Assembly: GCA_964453205.1 (NCBI GenBank)
Contig: CAYVRC010000001.1
Location: forward strand, 1 to 64,000
Direction of reading: 5' to 3'
Source of the DNA: Crateriforma sp964453205
Lineage (GTDB): Bacteria > Planctomycetota > Planctomycetia > Pirellulales > Pirellulaceae
Length of the DNA stretch: 64,000 bases
The position numbers and the translations under genes were made by a program. Positions 8,590-18,400 of this stretch are shown here, in pieces (the first letter of the stretch is position 1; each line of letters starts with the position of its first letter). The notes below the pieces were generated by a model that made no database searches, had not been told where the DNA came from, and saw only the letters and a program-made list of their open reading frames with translations.

Positions 8590-11500
8590 ATTCAACGCCC
8601 GGCCTGACTCATCTCTCGCCCTCGGAGAAGCGAGACTTGTTGAAGCGTTTGCTTCGCGAAAAGGCTCAGGCGTCCCGACGGTTTCCCATGTCGTCGCAGC
8701 AACAAGGTCTGTGGCACGCTTACCGACGTGATCCGAATTCGACGTCCTACAACGTCTTTTTGCCGACCCGAATTCGATCACCGCTGTGCCCGGAGACGCT
8801 TCGCAAAGTGATGCAGGCGTTGGCGTCGCGTCACCACAGTCTACGGACGACGTTTTCGGATCGGGACGGTGATTTGGTTCAGATCGTTCACGCGTCACTG
8901 GAGCCCGAGTTTCGAACCGAAACCGTGACCGGAGAAAGCGACCGGCAAATTCGCCAGCGAGTCCTGGCCGAAGCGGGTCGCCCCTTCGACTTGCAAAACG
9001 GCCCGCTGTTGCGTTTGGCCGTCTTTCGGTCGGCCGACGACGATCACGTCGTCGTCGCCACGACCCACCACATCATCACGGACTTCTGGTCGCTGATTCT
9101 TGTCATGCAAGAGCTTCGCGGATTGTACCCCGCGATTCTTGCCGGCGAGACGCCTGACCTGCCGGCACCTTCGAACAACTACGCGGATTTTGTTGCCCGA
9201 CAGAATGAATTGCTGGCCGGCCCTCAGCGCGAACGGTTGCGATCGTATTGGCGAAACCAGACCCAAGGCGTCCGACCGATCCTGGATTTGCCCGTCGACT
9301 ACGTCCGTCCAACAATGTTTACCGGACGCGCCGGCGTCACGGCGATCCACCTGGACAGGAACATCACCGCATCGATCCGTGGCTTGGCAAACCGGCTGGG
9401 CGTGACGATCAACACCATCTTGTTTGCCGCGTTGCAAGTTTTTCTGAATCGGATCACGCGACAATCGACGTTTTTGATCGGCAGTCCGTTTTCCGGTCGA
9501 GCTTCGCAACGATTCGAAAACACGATCGGCTTGTTTTCCGGAGTCCTGCCGATGCGGGCGGAAGTATCGGACGAACTCAGCTTCGGTCAGCTCGTCGGTC
9601 AAGCGGCCAAGACTTTGTTGGACGCACTGGACCATGAAGGCTATCCGTTTGCGGAAATCGTCAAAGACGCTTCGCCCGACCGCGACACCAGCCGCGGGCC
9701 CTTGATTCAAACGCTCTGCACGTTCGAGAATTCACAGTCCCAATCCGAAGCCGGTCGCGCTTCGTTTCTGATGCCCGCTTCCGATCCGACCCCGGAAACG
9801 CACACGACCGATGTCGGCGGAATGATCCAGGAATCGTTCGCGGTCGATCACCCGACGTGCCATTACGATCTGGAATTCGCTTTCGATTCGAGTGGTGATT
9901 CTGTCGACGCGATGATCTGTTATTGCGCCGATCTGTTTGCGAAAGAATCCGTCACCTTGATGGCGAGAAACTTCGAAGCCTTGGTCGGCGCGCTGGCGAA
10001 GAACCCCGACCGACCGCTCCGCGATTTGGCATGGCCGCAAGAAACGCTCGGCAAGATTCGGCCTCCCGCGTCCGTCGATTCGGACGCGAATTTGCTCCCC
10101 GAGATGCTTCGCTCGGTTTGCGAGCGATTCGCCGATGGATCGGCCGTGCGATCGGTCGGACGATCGTGGACTTACGCTCAGCTCGACCGGGCGTCGCGAA
10201 CCATCGCCGATCGCCTCCACGCCGCGGGCCTCGGAAACAACGACATCGTTCCGGTCATCGCCCGCAACGGTCCTGATGTCGTCCCGGCGATCCTGGGTGT
10301 GATCAGCAGCGGAGCCGCGGTCTGTCCGATCGACGCCGACGGAGCCTCCGTGAACATCGATCAGTTGATCCGGCAGACGTCCGCGAAATGGGTGATTGCC
10401 GACGCCCCCGGCGAGGCACTGTGTGATTCGCACGACGTCACCGTGCTGCGGCTCGGTGATTTGCTTGACCCGTCCGTTCCGGTCGCCGACACGTCCGGCG
10501 CAGACGACGTCAACATCGCCCCGGACGACTCGGCCTATGTCATCTTCACGTCCGGATCGACGGGAGTCGCCAAGGGCGTGATGATTCCGCACGCGGGAAT
10601 CGCCAACACGATGAGGTGGCGACGACGACAGGTTCCTCTGCGACACGATGACAAAATCGTTGTGCTGATGTCGCACCAGTTCGACGCCGGCTTCGGGTTG
10701 ATTTTGGCCACGTTGACGCAGGGAGCCTGCTTGGTATGGCCGGCGGCCACGCCGAACGGTTTGGATTTAGACGAACTGGTCGACACGATCCTTCGCCAAA
10801 AAATCACCGTGCTCGCGGCGACCCCCGGTTTGGTGCAAGCGGTCGTCGATCACACCCGTTTTTCCGAATGCGTCGACTTGCGGCAAGTCTGGACCGGTGG
10901 CGAAACGATGCCTCGTGATCTGCCGGCGAAGGTCGCGGCCCACTCCGGTGCAACCCTTCGCAACTTTTACGGACCCACGGAAGCCTCGGTCGAAGCGACC
11001 TGTTACGAAGTCCCGGCCGATCACGATGTCCGGCGGAGTGTCCCGATCGGTCGATCGATCGATGCCACGACGGTCCGAGTGGTCGATCAAAATCGGAAAC
11101 CCGTGGCACGCGGAATTCCCGGCGAGCTGGCGATCACCGGCCCCGGCGTGGCCATCGGCTATCTAGGGGATGATGCCTTGACCGAACAACGTTTCGTGTC
11201 GCTGACGGAAAATTCGGCCGATCGGACTTATCTGACCGGCGACCTGGGCCGCGAAAACGCCGACGGGTTGATCGAGTTCATGGGCAGGATCGACGATCAA
11301 GTCAAAGTCCGCGGCTATCGAATCGAACTCGCCGAGATCGAACAAGACTTGGCTGCGAACCCGAACGTCACCGATTCGGCCGCCTGCGTCGTCGGCGACG
11401 GTTCGTCCGCTCGCCTGATCGGGTTCATCGTCTGCAAGGACGGTCTGGCCGGCGATCTGACGAGTCGCTTGCCGCGATTCAAACGTTGCGATCGTGTTCA

Positions 11501-12683
11501 CGTGGTCGACTCGATCCCGAGAAACACAAGCGGCAAAGTCGATCGGCGACGGTTGGCCCGACTCGGCTCGACGGCCGATGTCGCGGGGACGATCGCCATG
11601 GAATCGCGTGTCCCGTCAGGCCCCGTGGAGGTTTACTTGGCCCAAGAGTGGTCCAAGATTCTGGACAGGAACGATGTCGCCGCCAACGAAAATTTCTTTG
11701 ATTCGGGAGGCAGTTCGTTGCAAGCCGCCATGCTGACGTCAAGACTGAGCGAGGATCTCGGCGTCCGTGTGCCGCCGGCCTTGCTGTTCGATCTGGCCGA
11801 CGTGACGAAACTGGCTCGGCGACTCGTTCAGCTTTATCCCGGCCAGATGGAAGCCCGATTCGGCGTCGCGGCTTTGTCGTCGACAACGCAAGACACCCCG
11901 TGGCACCCTCTGATCGCCGCTTGGCAGCCCGGGGGAGATCGCACGCCGATGTTCATGGTCCATCCGCCCGGGGGAATCGTCGTCTGTTACCGGCAACTTG
12001 CCCAGCGGCTTTCACCCGATCGTCCTCTGTTCGCGATTCGTTCGCGTGGCTTGCATGGTGACGAGGCCTTGCCGACGGACGTCGCGTCGATGGCGACGGA
12101 CTACGTCGCTGCGATTGCCGAAACACGTCCCGGCGGACCTTTGATCGTCGGAGGCTGGTCACTCGGCGGTCTGATCGCGATCGAAATCGCCAAACAGTTG
12201 CGGGCGGCGGGACGCGATGTCCGGCGGTTGATTCTGCTGGATACGACGATCCCGGATGGGGCGACCGAGTTGGTCGTGACGGAAGATCAAGCGATGGCCG
12301 GACGCGAATACGGCCTCGATTTGACGCTGGACCAATTGAGCGAACTGCCACCGCAGGATCAGCTGCCGTTTCTGTGGGAACATGCGAAAAAGCTGGGAGT
12401 GCTGGATGACGACACGCCCGCGGAAGTCGTTCGACAAACGCTGAACGATCTGCAGCGACTGTTTCATCATCATGTCGATTTGGCCAATCACTATCGACTC
12501 GATCCGATCCACGTTCCGGTGACCTTGTTTCGTCCTACCGATGTCCCCGTCGATGTCGGCGGGCCGACCGATCGAGGATGGTCGAAGCTGGCCGACGAAG
12601 TCACAGTGGTCCGCGTCCCCGGACACCACCACAGCATGCTGTCGGTGCCACACGTTGATGAATTAGCCAAGCACTTGGCTTGA
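8586..12683 (+). CDS. Non-ribosomal peptide synthetase module, C-A-PCP-TE
   Basis: 1365 aa; the GTG start overlaps the PKS stop by 4 nt, so translation is probably coupled. The condensation domain (about 32-440) carries H161-H162-IIT-D166, with Phe where Gly usually follows. The adenylation domain (about 495-950) shows A3 (FTSGSTGVAKG, near 653), A5 (NFYGPTEAS), A7/A8 (TGDLGR; VKVRGYRIELAEIE) and the A10 lysine in NTSGKVDR. By eye the ten-residue specificity code reads DAGAWGFVEK; the Asp fits an alpha-amino acid, but I do not recognise the code. The carrier domain has DSGGSSL with Ser1044 as the pantetheine site. The thioesterase (about 1110-1360) has Ser1192 in GWSLGG and a His cluster near 1346. 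The likely job is to add one amino acid to the polyketide and release it. The 3' end overlaps the convergent ABC ATPase by 21 nt. Confidence 0.96.
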   Translation: MNSTPGLTHLSPSEKRDLLKRLLREKAQASRRFPMSSQQQGLWHAYRRDPNSTSYNVFLPTRIRSPLCPETLRKVMQALASRHHSLRTTFSDRDGDLVQIVHASLEPEFRTETVTGESDRQIRQRVLAEAGRPFDLQNGPLLRLAVFRSADDDHVVVATTHHIITDFWSLILVMQELRGLYPAILAGETPDLPAPSNNYADFVARQNELLAGPQRERLRSYWRNQTQGVRPILDLPVDYVRPTMFTGRAGVTAIHLDRNITASIRGLANRLGVTINTILFAALQVFLNRITRQSTFLIGSPFSGRASQRFENTIGLFSGVLPMRAEVSDELSFGQLVGQAAKTLLDALDHEGYPFAEIVKDASPDRDTSRGPLIQTLCTFENSQSQSEAGRASFLMPASDPTPETHTTDVGGMIQESFAVDHPTCHYDLEFAFDSSGDSVDAMICYCADLFAKESVTLMARNFEALVGALAKNPDRPLRDLAWPQETLGKIRPPASVDSDANLLPEMLRSVCERFADGSAVRSVGRSWTYAQLDRASRTIADRLHAAGLGNNDIVPVIARNGPDVVPAILGVISSGAAVCPIDADGASVNIDQLIRQTSAKWVIADAPGEALCDSHDVTVLRLGDLLDPSVPVADTSGADDVNIAPDDSAYVIFTSGSTGVAKGVMIPHAGIANTMRWRRRQVPLRHDDKIVVLMSHQFDAGFGLILATLTQGACLVWPAATPNGLDLDELVDTILRQKITVLAATPGLVQAVVDHTRFSECVDLRQVWTGGETMPRDLPAKVAAHSGATLRNFYGPTEASVEATCYEVPADHDVRRSVPIGRSIDATTVRVVDQNRKPVARGIPGELAITGPGVAIGYLGDDALTEQRFVSLTENSADRTYLTGDLGRENADGLIEFMGRIDDQVKVRGYRIELAEIEQDLAANPNVTDSAACVVGDGSSARLIGFIVCKDGLAGDLTSRLPRFKRCDRVHVVDSIPRNTSGKVDRRRLARLGSTADVAGTIAMESRVPSGPVEVYLAQEWSKILDRNDVAANENFFDSGGSSLQAAMLTSRLSEDLGVRVPPALLFDLADVTKLARRLVQLYPGQMEARFGVAALSSTTQDTPWHPLIAAWQPGGDRTPMFMVHPPGGIVVCYRQLAQRLSPDRPLFAIRSRGLHGDEALPTDVASMATDYVAAIAETRPGGPLIVGGWSLGGLIAIEIAKQLRAAGRDVRRLILLDTTIPDGATELVVTEDQAMAGREYGLDLTLDQLSELPPQDQLPFLWEHAKKLGVLDDDTPAEVVRQTLNDLQRLFHHHVDLANHYRLDPIHVPVTLFRPTDVPVDVGGPTDRGWSKLADEVTVVRVPGHHHSMLSVPHVDELAKHLA

Positions 12684-13367
12684 TTCCGGGACGATCCGGC
12701 CGTCGCGAAGATGCACGACCCGATCGGCCCGCTGAGCGACGTTTCGATCATGAGTCACGACAACCAACGTCGTCCCTTGCTCGCGACACAACCGAACGAG
12801 CAAGTCCATGATCAAGTCGCCGTTCTCACAATCGAGCGCTCCGGTGGGCTCATCGGCCAACACCAAGATCGGCCGATTGGCCAACGCGCGTGCGACGGCG
12901 ACTCGTTGCCTTTGACCATTGGACAATTGCGTCGATCGATGATCGATCCGCTCCCGAAGTCCGACTTCGACCAACAGGTCCCGCGCATCGTCGCGTCGCC
13001 GGTCCAAGCTGCGATCGTCACCAAACATGGGCAGTTGGACGTTCTCCGAAGCCGTCAGGTTGGGCACCAGATGGAACGACTGAAAAACGAAACCGATCTT
13101 TTTCGCACGCAATTGGTCCAAATTCATCGTCGAATCGACCCTCTTACCGTCGAACCAGACACTCCCCGACGTGGGGCGATCCAGAACGCCGATCATGTTC
13201 AGCAGCGTCGATTTCCCACAACCACTGGGACCGACGATCGAGACGAACTCGCCACGCCGGACGGATAGACTGAGGTCATCGAGCGCCGTCACGTCGCCGT
13301 CGACATAGTGCTTGCCGACGTGGCGTAGTTCGACCAAGCTTTCTTGTCGACTGTCGTTCTCGCTCAA
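12663..13367 (-). CDS. LolD/MacB-type ABC transporter ATPase
   Basis: 234 aa from a TTG start at 13367, giving SENDSRQESLVELRHVGKHY. The frame is open further upstream (an ATG at 13547), but that extension crosses an inverted-repeat element and is not family-like, so the TTG start is preferred; this is a judgement. Walker A is GPSGCGKST, the signature is LSNGQRQR (Asn for the usual Gly) and Walker B with its glutamate is LVLADEPTG. The length is normal for ATPases serving FtsX/MacB permeases. No permease is adjacent; candidates in the window are 555-1709 and 34538-35845, both separated from it. Its 3' end overlaps the NRPS end on the opposite strand. Confidence 0.9.
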   Translation of the reverse strand: MSENDSRQESLVELRHVGKHYVDGDVTALDDLSLSVRRGEFVSIVGPSGCGKSTLLNMIGVLDRPTSGSVWFDGKRVDSTMNLDQLRAKKIGFVFQSFHLVPNLTASENVQLPMFGDDRSLDRRRDDARDLLVEVGLRERIDHRSTQLSNGQRQRVAVARALANRPILVLADEPTGALDCENGDLIMDLLVRLCREQGTTLVVVTHDRNVAQRADRVVHLRDGRIVPESSQVLG

Positions 13368-13429
13368 CCGCTCTGTCTCGTTTTCGAATGGATGAATGTC
13401 AAAAGCCGAATCGCCCCGACCGTCGGTCC

Positions 13430-13530
13430 GTCGCACCTCAAAATACCAGACCTCTCGGGTTCCTTCGACGCCGCCGAGGATGCCCCAAGAGAAACAGCCT
13501 TTCGGATACTTGGCACACAAGGGGTGCGAC
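13430..13530. repeat. About 100-bp element bounded by 8-bp inverted repeats
   Basis: GTCGCACC at 13430-13437 and its exact reverse complement GGTGCGAC at 13523-13530 bracket about 85 bp between two divergent genes. The interval is open in both flanking reading frames but encodes nothing family-like in either. It may be a small non-autonomous mobile or repeat element, or part of a regulatory region. Confidence 0.45.
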
Positions 13531-13569
13531 AGTGATTTCCCGCTCATGGCTAAAACAGGAATCCGCTCG

Positions 13570-14475
13570 ATGAAATCTTGTGACCAACGATCCATGGCCA
13601 AGACGGTCGAATTCGCGCGACGGATTCGACCAAGCCTGATCGCATTCGCGTTGATCACGTCGAGTTGGGTTGCCCACGGCGGCTTCGCCGCCGAAGTCAC
13701 TCGGATACCCGCGGGAACCGTTGTCACGGATTCCGGTGCAAAGACTTGGAACCGGGTCGTCTTGTTGGCCAAGCCTCGCATCGTCAGCGGCAGTGTCGAA
13801 TCTTTAAACGAATCGATTCGGGATGCGGTTTCCTCGTTCTCCCTGACGATGATGGCCCGCGTCAACAAAAAAGACGGAGCTTTTCAACTCGACGACGTCG
13901 GGTTGGGCTACAGCGTGCCGATCAAATCACATCCGACCGTCATCGATTCGGACAGCGTCGAACGCCTGGGTGTCTCCCTGGGCTTCATCCAGCGACAGGT
14001 CTTGGGTCAACACGAAACCCGATTGGCGACGACTCGAGTCATCGTTCGGACTTCGACGCTGTTGATTTTTGATGTCCCGGCGATCTTTTTTCGTGACGGC
14101 AAACATCGCGACTTTGTCGCCCGCCATCTGGTCTGGATCGATCCGGCAAGCGGGCGTGCCGCGATGGCCACTTGGTTGATGGTCCGTCGCCAAGACGGAC
14201 GGTTGGTGATCGCTTCGGACCCGCCTCGCGTCGTCTCGGCGGCAACAAAGGAAGATCGACGGATTCATGTCGATGGTGATCAGTTTTTCTTGGGCATTCC
14301 CGGGGAGCATGCCTTCGCGCTCGAAGAACTTCCACCCGGAGAGGATCTGAACTGGACCGATGCATTGAAACGCTTGGCGACCCGTTCCACCTACGACGCC
14401 GATTCACTCGGCAAGCTGAGTCGAGAGATCAATCGCTTGGTGCGGGCGGACGCCGAACCCGCAGCAGCCCGATGA
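13570..14475 (+). CDS. Exported protein of unknown function
   Basis: 301 aa from the ATG at 13570; an ATG at 13594 is also possible, and both leave a classic signal peptide (Arg-rich start, hydrophobic LIAFALITSSWVA, cleavage near GGFAAE). The frame extends upstream to 13396, but that part precedes the signal and overlaps the inverted-repeat element. The mature protein has no motif I recognise. It is mixed alpha/beta in appearance, with a conserved-looking segment FLGIPGEHAFALEELPPGEDLNW near the C-terminus. It overlaps the next gene, a methyltransferase, by 4 nt (ATGA), so the two are translationally coupled. Its position beside the PKS-NRPS genes makes an accessory role possible, but nothing in the sequence shows one. 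Confidence 0.75.
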   Translation: MKSCDQRSMAKTVEFARRIRPSLIAFALITSSWVAHGGFAAEVTRIPAGTVVTDSGAKTWNRVVLLAKPRIVSGSVESLNESIRDAVSSFSLTMMARVNKKDGAFQLDDVGLGYSVPIKSHPTVIDSDSVERLGVSLGFIQRQVLGQHETRLATTRVIVRTSTLLIFDVPAIFFRDGKHRDFVARHLVWIDPASGRAAMATWLMVRRQDGRLVIASDPPRVVSAATKEDRRIHVDGDQFFLGIPGEHAFALEELPPGEDLNWTDALKRLATRSTYDADSLGKLSREINRLVRADAEPAAAR

Positions 14476-15317
14476 ACACTTCGAAGCCAACGGATGCAGC
14501 GGACGCCGATGAAAGTCGTTTCCAGTTCGGAAAGAACTGGCACGCGTTCTTGGGATCCCTTGACGAAGATCGCGTCGAACAGGCGATCCGATCGTTGCGG
14601 GAGTTGCTCGGAGATTCGCTCGAAGACAAACGATTTTTGGACTTGGGCAGCGGCAGCGGCTTGTTTTCATTGGCCGCCCACCGATTGGGTGCGGACGTCG
14701 TTTCGGTCGACTACGACGACGATTCGGTGGACTGCACGAATCACCTCCGGCGGACCTTCGCTAACGATTCGGATCGCTGGGTCGTCAAGCAAGGGTCGGC
14801 CCTCGATGAAGACCAGATGGCGTCGTTCGGAGAATTTGACGTCGTATATTCGTGGGGCGTTTTGCATCACACCGGTGACCTGTGGCGTGCGATCGAAGTC
14901 GCCGCCCGGTGTGTCCGCACCGACGGACGATTCGTGCTGTCGATCTACAACGATCAAGGATCCGCCAGTCGACGTTGGTTGCGAATCAAACAGATCTACA
15001 ACGCGTCCCCCCGACCACTGCGGCCGGCATGGGCCGCCGCGGTGGCGAGCGTCTACGAAGCAAAGTTCGCTCTGGCCAGATTGCGACACGGTCGCAACCC
15101 GCTTCCGTTTGCCGACTGGAAAGCCAAGAGACTCGACCGCGGGATGTCGGCGTGGCACGACTGGGTCGACTGGGTCGGCGGCTTGCCTTTCGAAGTGGCC
15201 GGGCCCGACGCGATCGTCGAATACCTGACACGTCGTGGGTTCGAGACACAGCAAATCAAACGCATCGGAAAAGGCTGGGGATGCAACGAATTCGTTTTTC
15301 GCCGTTTGCGCTTGTGA
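14472..15317 (+). CDS. SAM-dependent class I methyltransferase
   Basis: 281 aa, start overlapping the previous stop by 4 nt. Motif I is FLDLGSGSGLFSLAA (about 55-69), an acidic residue that would bind the SAM ribose follows in VVSVDYDDDS, and the post-II/III region is FDVVYSWGVLHHTGDLWRAI, typical of the Methyltransf_11/23 group. The C-terminal 100 residues are basic and Trp-rich and resemble the C-terminal part of small-molecule or lipid methyltransferases. The substrate cannot be read from sequence. Given the neighbouring PKS-NRPS, methylation of that product is a reasonable guess, though the intervening convergent ATPase means the genes are not in one simple operon. Confidence 0.88.
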   Translation: MNTSKPTDAADADESRFQFGKNWHAFLGSLDEDRVEQAIRSLRELLGDSLEDKRFLDLGSGSGLFSLAAHRLGADVVSVDYDDDSVDCTNHLRRTFANDSDRWVVKQGSALDEDQMASFGEFDVVYSWGVLHHTGDLWRAIEVAARCVRTDGRFVLSIYNDQGSASRRWLRIKQIYNASPRPLRPAWAAAVASVYEAKFALARLRHGRNPLPFADWKAKRLDRGMSAWHDWVDWVGGLPFEVAGPDAIVEYLTRRGFETQQIKRIGKGWGCNEFVFRRLRL

Positions 15318-15437
15318 GAAAACCACAACAGCCGTTCGTGATCCCTCAATCTTCCCATTTCGGGCAGGCCGATTCGAGCCTGCATCGCATCGCGTCGACT
15401 CGCATGTCCCAGTTCACGACGAGCCGGCGTCGAAACC

Positions 15438-18400
15438 CTATCGGGAACGATCAACGTCCACGGACGTTTCGCGAAACGGCTGTACGAGCCAACGCACGCT
15501 CTGCTTGAACAGCACACCGCAGTCACGGCCGATCAGAAGGGTACAGGGGACCAAATACAACGTGATCGTGGTCGCGAAGACGACGCCGAAGGCGAGCGAA
15601 ACGGCCATGGGAATCAAGAATTGAGCTTGCAGCGACCTGTCCAGCATCAGCGGCAGCAGTCCGAAGAACGTCGTCACCGAAGTCAAGAAAATGGGGCGAA
15701 AGCGTCGTGCGCCCGCCTCCAGAGCGGCCTGGTCCAAACGCACCCCCGCGGCCCGCCGTTGATTGATGTAGTCGACCATCACCAGGGTGTCGTTGACAGC
15801 GATTCCCGCCAGCGCGAGCATGCCAAAGATGGACAAGTACGACGGCGTCAGGTCCATGATCATGTGGCCGAGCAACGCACCGATGACTGAAAAGGGCACG
15901 ACCAGCATCACATAGACGGGTTGCACCAGCGATTTCAGCGCGATGGAAAGCATGCCATAAAGGGTCAGCAAGACCAGCACGAAACCGACGATCGTTTGCC
16001 GACGCGTCTCCTCCGCTTCCACCACATAGCCCTTGTACTGATAAGACAAATTGTTGGCGGCGCACAAGGCGGTCAGTCGCGGGTTGATTTCCTCGGCGAT
16101 TCCGATCACATCGACGGTCTCATCCACCGGTTGGCCTCCACAGCGAATGATCTCTGCCCCGTCGTTTCGTTCGACGAACGACGGCGCTTTCGTGAACGAG
16201 ATGTCGGCAACCGTCTCCAAAGGCACCGCGGCGCCCCGCGGTGTGCGGATCCTGATTTGTTTCAACGTATGCAGCGACTGACGCGCCTCTTGAGGCAGTC
16301 TGACCATGACGCGGATGTTATCAATCCCTCGTTGCACTCGTTGGGCCTCTTCGCCATAGAAGGCATGGCGGATCTGATTGGCCAGCGTGGCTTGCGTCAG
16401 TCCCAATTCGGCCGCGTAGGGCTTTAAGCTGAGTTCTAGTTCATCTTGGCCGTAATTCACGCGTGCCCAGGCGCTGCTGATTCCCTCATAGCTCTCCAGC
16501 ATCTCTTTGATCTCTCGGGCGACCGCCGATTTCTCTGGCGATGCCGGGCCACGCAGTTCGATGTTCAGATGCTGGTCGTCATATTGGGATCCTTTTTCAA
16601 GCGACTCTTCGGTGTGAACGTAGAATCGCTCCGCTTCTGGCATCGGCCCGACCAATTCGGTCAGCCGCGCCGCGAGTTCCGTATTACGAGGCCCCGGCTC
16701 GCTGCGTTCCTCCGGCGGCAAGACTTCGAAACCGACATAGCCGCGAGATTTGTCATAGGCTCGTCCCGGAGTTCGCGCGCCGGTCAACCGAATCACGTCT
16801 TGCACCATGGACTTGCCGGTGACCGGATCGACAAATTCTTCACCGAGCTGATCCAACGCGTTGACGATCCGGTCGACATATTGGTCGGTCACCTCCAGTG
16901 GCGTATCGTCGGGCAGATCAAGCATGGCGCTGATGCGATCGGTATCGACCGGCGGGAACGCGACAAAGCCCAAGCGACCACCCCAGCAATATCCGGCCAT
17001 GGTCAGCCCCGAGGCGATGAACAGGGCCACGACCACGCCGCGATTTCTGACCGACCAAAGCAAAGTCGGTTGGTAGCACCGCTGGACAAAACTCTCCAAG
17101 CCGTTGGCGATCGACGCTTGAAATCGTGAAAACAAACCTCCGGCTTTAGGCTGCCGCAGGTGTTTCAAGTGGGCCGGCAGGATCAGCTTCGATTCGATCA
17201 GCGAGAACAAAAGGACGGGTGCGACGACGGGCGGAATCTGACCGGCAAAGTCACCCCACCGCCCCTCGAAAAAGACCAGCGGCAGAAACGCGACGACGGT
17301 CGTCAACGCTCCGAACGTGACCGGCGTGGCGACTTCTTGCGTCCCGACGACGGCAGCCTCCAGGGGAGGAACGCCCGTTTTGATCTTCGCATAGACGTTC
17401 TCACCGGTCACGATCGCATCGTCGACGACGATGCCCAACACGATGATGAACCCGAACAGACTCATCGAGTTGCCCGTGATTTCAAACCAGGGCATCAACA
17501 GGGCCGCTCCCGCGAAGCTGACCGGAATTCCCACGACGATCCAAAACGCCAGCGCCGGTCGAATGAACAGCCCCAGAATGATCATCACCAGCGCGCCGCC
17601 CTGCAGCATCGACACGCCCAACGTGCTCAACCGTTGTCGAATGGCACGCGATTCGTCGCCAAAAACTTTCAGTTCGACTCCTTCGGGAAAACGCGTGTGC
17701 GCCGTGCGGACGTACTCGTTGACCTTGTCGGAAATCTCTAACGCGTTTTCATCACCGACACGCATGACCGGAACGAACAGAGCCGGTTTTCCGTTGAACA
17801 TCAGTCGGGGTCGGTCTTCGGTGAAGCCGTCGTGGATGGTGGCGACCTCACCCAAGCTGACTTCGGACCCTTCGGCGGAGCGTACCGGAATCTCGGCAAA
17901 TTCGTCTCCCGAGTAGGCTTGTCCGCGGGTGCGGACGACGAAGGTGCCGCTATCGCTATCGATGGCACCGGCCGGCAGATCGATCGAGTAAGCGCGGATC
18001 GCAGCGGTCAAGTCTTGAAACGTCAAGCCGAAGGCCAGCAGACGATCCACGTCAGCCTCGATCGAGATTTCATACTTCTCGGCACCCCGCACCCCGACCT
18101 GACTGATGCCGGGAGTGACCATGAGATCTTGCTGGACGCGACGCGCCACGTCGAGCAATTCCGACGGCGTCAGGTTTCCCGTCACTGCCACCCGCAGAAT
18201 CTGAAAGGTGCTCTCGGACTCGGGAATGTAAATCCGCGGTCGCTCGGCTTCGCTGGGAAACGTATCGATCGTATCGATCCGCGCGGTCACGTCTTCCAGC
18301 AGGACTCGCAAGTCCGTGCCCGGCTTCGCGGTGAGATAAAACCGAGCCATTCCTCGTGAGCCGTCTGCGTTGAGTTGCTTGATTCCCTCCAGTCCTTCGA

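Noticed and set aside
13368..13547. N-terminal extension of the ABC ATPase to an ATG at 13547
   Set aside because: It crosses the inverted-repeat element, is not ATPase-like, and the TTG at 13367 gives a normal-length protein.
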